A stretch of 64,000 nucleotides of DNA from Nitzschia sp. pyKryTriq1 (lineage: Eukaryota > Bacillariophyta > Bacillariophyceae > Bacillariales > Bacillariaceae): NCBI GenBank assembly GCA_956465555.1, contig OY101127.1, positions 1,178,001-1,242,000 of the forward strand. The letters run 5' to 3'. The notes beneath the pieces are model-generated. The model saw only the letters and a program-made list of their open reading frames with translations. It was not told where the DNA came from and searched no databases. Made by a program: the position numbers and the translations under genes. Positions within the stretch are counted from its first letter, which is position 1, and each line of letters starts with the position of its first letter. Below are positions 61,719 through 64,000 of the stretch, one piece after another.

Positions 61719-62723
61719 TCAGGTCCTTCTTGTTGCTGAAGATGCCGCGGAAGGGATGGCGGAAGAGTAGTTATTGTTCTTTCCTCCTAACAGACTGTAA
61801 ACCAACAAGGCGTTGTTGATGATGGCTTCGTTGTTGGCTTGTTGTTGTTGCTCTTGCTTGAATCTCTCCAAGGTCGCCAGGCGCTGCAAGGTCTCAACCA
61901 GAGAGAACTGGTTGTTACTGTTGTGAGAGTGTGCAGCAAGAAGTCCGGCCATGGTGAGGGTCGACAACGAATGATTGCTCGAGCTCATCATTTGCTGGGG
62001 GCTGCTCCCACCAGTGCTGGAACTGGAATGAGCACCAGGTGCGGCTCCAACACGGAACGAGCCGGTGGGAGGGAGCAATTGCTCCATTTGGTTGAGAAAG
62101 TGTGGCGCATGGCTGAAGACCGAGGCAGCTTCTGCCAGAGTTCCGGTGGGGCGTGGGCCCGCCAGAGGAAGAGTACCAGACATTTGCTGTTGTTGTTGCT
62201 GTTGCTTCGTTCTTAGGGCGAGACGTTCCTGGGTGGCCTTGGTTCGCTTGCCGGGCACCTTGACCTTGGTCCTCTCCATTTTGAAACAGAGATTGGGCAT
62301 TCCTCGCACGAACTGAGGATGGCCGCAATGGCCCTTGCCTGCTCCTGACTGGCTGACGCGAAAGCCCCACAGATTCAAATTTCGCTGAAAACTCTTGAAC
62401 TTGTTGGAAGAGAATTTCTTGGGCATAACTTCGGCTTCGAAACGCTCCTTGTCAAAGATCTTGAAGGCCTTGCCATTGGCGGTCCAAGAGATGACATCGG
62501 CATGGCCTTCTTCTTGGGCGCTGTCGAGCACTTGATGAAGCTTCCAGGGAAACTGAAGCTTCTTGTCTTTGACGCTCGCCGCGCCAGCGGAGGAGCCTCC
62601 GCACGAGGAGGAATCCATGGTCACTCTCCTGATATGAGACATTGTTGTTTCCTCTTGCTCCTCAACAGACGAGACGGTGGCCTCGGAGGAAGAGATGGAA
62701 GGAGTTGTTACGGTTGTAGCCAT
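61719..62723 (-). CDS. HSF: Heat shock factor (HSF-type) transcription factor
   Basis: A 334-residue single-exon nuclear protein. The HSF DNA-binding domain spans about residues 57-155. It reads QFPWKLHQVLDSAQEEGHAD, VISWTANGKAFKIFDKERFE, the recognition-helix part MPKKFSSNKFKSFQRNLNLW, then GFRVSQSGAGKGHCGHPQFVRGMP. Diatom HSFs commonly have this F-P-x-K-L-H...W-x-x-x-G-x-x-F-x-I order. A basic stretch KVKVPGKRTKATQERLALR follows and may be the nuclear signal. The remainder is Gln/Ser/Asn rich with a hydrophobic heptad-like helix (TLQRLATLERFKQEQQQQ). It binds nGAAn-type elements by family knowledge. Diatoms have many HSF genes, so the regulated stimulus is unknown. Its leader has a CCCGGCT-GA-AGCCGGG hairpin near 62772-62787. 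Confidence 0.93.
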   Translation of the reverse strand: MATTVTTPSISSSEATVSSVEEQEETTMSHIRRVTMDSSSCGGSSAGAASVKDKKLQFPWKLHQVLDSAQEEGHADVISWTANGKAFKIFDKERFEAEVMPKKFSSNKFKSFQRNLNLWGFRVSQSGAGKGHCGHPQFVRGMPNLCFKMERTKVKVPGKRTKATQERLALRTKQQQQQQQMSGTLPLAGPRPTGTLAEAASVFSHAPHFLNQMEQLLPPTGSFRVGAAPGAHSSSSTGGSSPQQMMSSSNHSLSTLTMAGLLAAHSHNSNNQFSLVETLQRLATLERFKQEQQQQANNEAIINNALLVYSLLGGKNNNYSSAIPSAASSATRRT

Positions 62724-62771
62724 CGTAATAATTTTTTAATAATAATAAGGAGAAGCGTGGTTTGGGGTTTT

Positions 62772-62787
62772 CCCGGCTGAAGCCGGG
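62772..62787. promoter_or_regulatory. GC hairpin in the HSF 5' leader
   Basis: CCCGGCTGAAGCCGGG forms a 7-bp stem with a GA loop about 50 bp upstream of the HSF start codon. It may lie in the 5' UTR; no function is shown. Confidence 0.5.
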
Positions 62788-63705
62788 CGAGAGCATTCTA
62801 TTTTTCTCCTTGGTTCTACAGCAGTACTGTGCGAGTACGCATCACAAGTGTTGAATGGACGCTGTCGCCCATTGGCGGCAGCTTGAATTCGGATTCGGAA
62901 AGAACGGGAACGAAGGCCAGAAACTCTATTCTTCTTTGGTGGAACCCAACAGGTACGAAGGATCAATAGCGCATTGAAGTACGGTAGAAGAAGTTCGGCC
63001 GGCTATCTGCTGATTGGACGAATCTGTTTACTTGAGAACAGGGCGTTGGAAAATCAAGATTTAACCAGCCTCGGATTGGGCCTTATCATTAAATAGGCGC
63101 TATTAATGAATGAAATCCCTTGATTCTACCCCCTAACAAATTGCTGGCGGCTTTATCCTTGGGAAAGAGAACCATAAGTAACAAATTACCATCCAGGGAT
63201 TTTGGGGAACAAGGCGACTCTTCTGAATCAGCAGTACCAAAGTGCCAAGGCGAAACTTGACTGATGACGGAGCTGTTGCCTTCGCTCTATTTTTCTCCAT
63301 CTTCTTCTTGCACCTTTGATCATCGTGCGTACGGCACGTACGTACTTGGTAGTGATGATGAGAACCGGGGATCGCCATCGTATCCCGATGTGTACGCGTA
63401 AACGGATGTTCTCTTTTGCAGAATTCTCATTTCAGTAAAACTCAATGGTAATTTAGAGTAGGTCCCTGTGCTGTTAGCGATGGTACATAATGACTCCTCG
63501 GGTGCATGTGAGACGCGCAACGTACGACTGGCCCCCGTCCGTTGCTAAGACTCAACAGAAACTATAAGTCTATGTACTAGACTACAACTGCCAAACAGGC
63601 ACCGAAAATAGCTCATAACATAAAATGAGATTCAAACCACATGAAATAGATTCATCTGATCAACCATGTGAAAGTCATGCAAGATTAATATTTCGCCAAG
63701 TCAGC

Positions 63706-63933
63706 GCAATATCTTTTCTCAACAATTGATTTTGAAACAAGTAGTTCCAAAATAAACATTCATTTCTAGCTCACAATTTTCACTTTCAATCATTCTTGTC
63801 GACTACCTCCTGCATAGGGCAATATCTTTTCTCAACAATTGATTTTGAAACAAGTAGTTCCAAAATAAACATTCATTTCTAGCTCATAATTTTCACTTTC
63901 AATCATTCTTGTCGACTACCTCGTGCATAGGGC
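63706..63933. repeat. 113-bp tandem duplication
   Basis: GCAATATCTTTTCTCAACAA begins at 63706 and again at 63819. The two copies differ at about two positions (CACAATT versus CATAATT, and CTCCTGC versus CTCGTGC). The array ends inside the window with GCATAGGG. Confidence 0.92.
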
Positions 63934-64000
63934 ATTTCCGCCGGAACGTCCCTTCCAAGACTACCGTCCGATTGAATCGCAGACTCATCCGATTGGATCT

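Larger units (their letters stand above)
62724..64000. other. 3' spacer with a tandem duplication at the window edge
   Basis: The start of this stretch holds the HSF promoter. No gene is supported. Short frames near 63133-63520 lack protein character. The tandem duplication is listed separately. Confidence 0.5.

Overview
The window is nuclear DNA of a diatom, most likely a pennate (raphid) one. Four things point that way. Several genes carry short spliceosomal introns of about 100-170 bp with GT/AG ends. Coding regions are full of homopolymeric Ser, Gln, Asn, Thr and Asp tracts built from trinucleotide runs. The gene families fit: a stramenopile-type HSF, a CHASE hybrid histidine kinase, a GT92-like glycosyltransferase, CHRD-like secreted proteins, and an uncharacterised TPR/Cys family that I believe is common in diatoms. 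The spacers are rich in ACTAGTAG and TACCGGTA palindromes. Species cannot be fixed from the sequence alone. I see no rRNA, convincing tRNA, CRISPR array, bacterial operon or intact mobile element.

Layout. 0.5-2.6 kb: FMO-like flavoprotein. 5.0-8.6 kb: LtrA membrane protein fused to two PAS domains, convergent with a methylthioribose kinase gene with one intron (8.7-10.0 kb). 10.7-18.9 kb: three plus-strand endomembrane genes (GT92-like glycosyltransferase, Dgk1/dolichol-kinase-like CTP-dependent lipid kinase with two introns, sulfotransferase). 19.5-24.3 kb: three minus-strand secreted proteins, one Cys-rich and two tandem CHRD-like paralogs. 25.1-31.0 kb: patatin-like lipase, RAD1 checkpoint clamp subunit and a TauD-like dioxygenase. 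31.1-38.3 kb: CHASE hybrid histidine kinase, a small complex-I-like mitochondrial protein and a PAS protein. 39.7-41.0 kb: MYND zinc-finger protein with an unresolved start. 43.0-51.2 kb: three paralogs of the TPR/Cys family around an 8-TM protein of unknown function. 52.5-56.2 kb: a small disordered protein and an amine oxidase with four inserted 23-residue repeats. 57.6-62.7 kb: disordered proteins, an ARM-like relic and an HSF gene. The last 1.2 kb has no gene and ends in a tandem repeat.

The genes do not form one pathway. Loose themes are sensing and signalling (LtrA-PAS-PAS, CHASE kinase, PAS protein, HSF), Golgi or secreted glycan and surface biology (GT92, sulfotransferase, CHRD pair, Cys-rich protein), and the expanding TPR/Cys family. 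The best candidates for undescribed biology are (1) the LtrA-PAS-PAS protein, whose two PAS domains both keep residues matching the FixL haem His and distal Arg, (2) the amine oxidase with four W..L......AA..LGY....WD repeats, and (3) the TPR/Cys paralogs with an invariant C-x-C-x2-C-x-L-x2-C knuckle.
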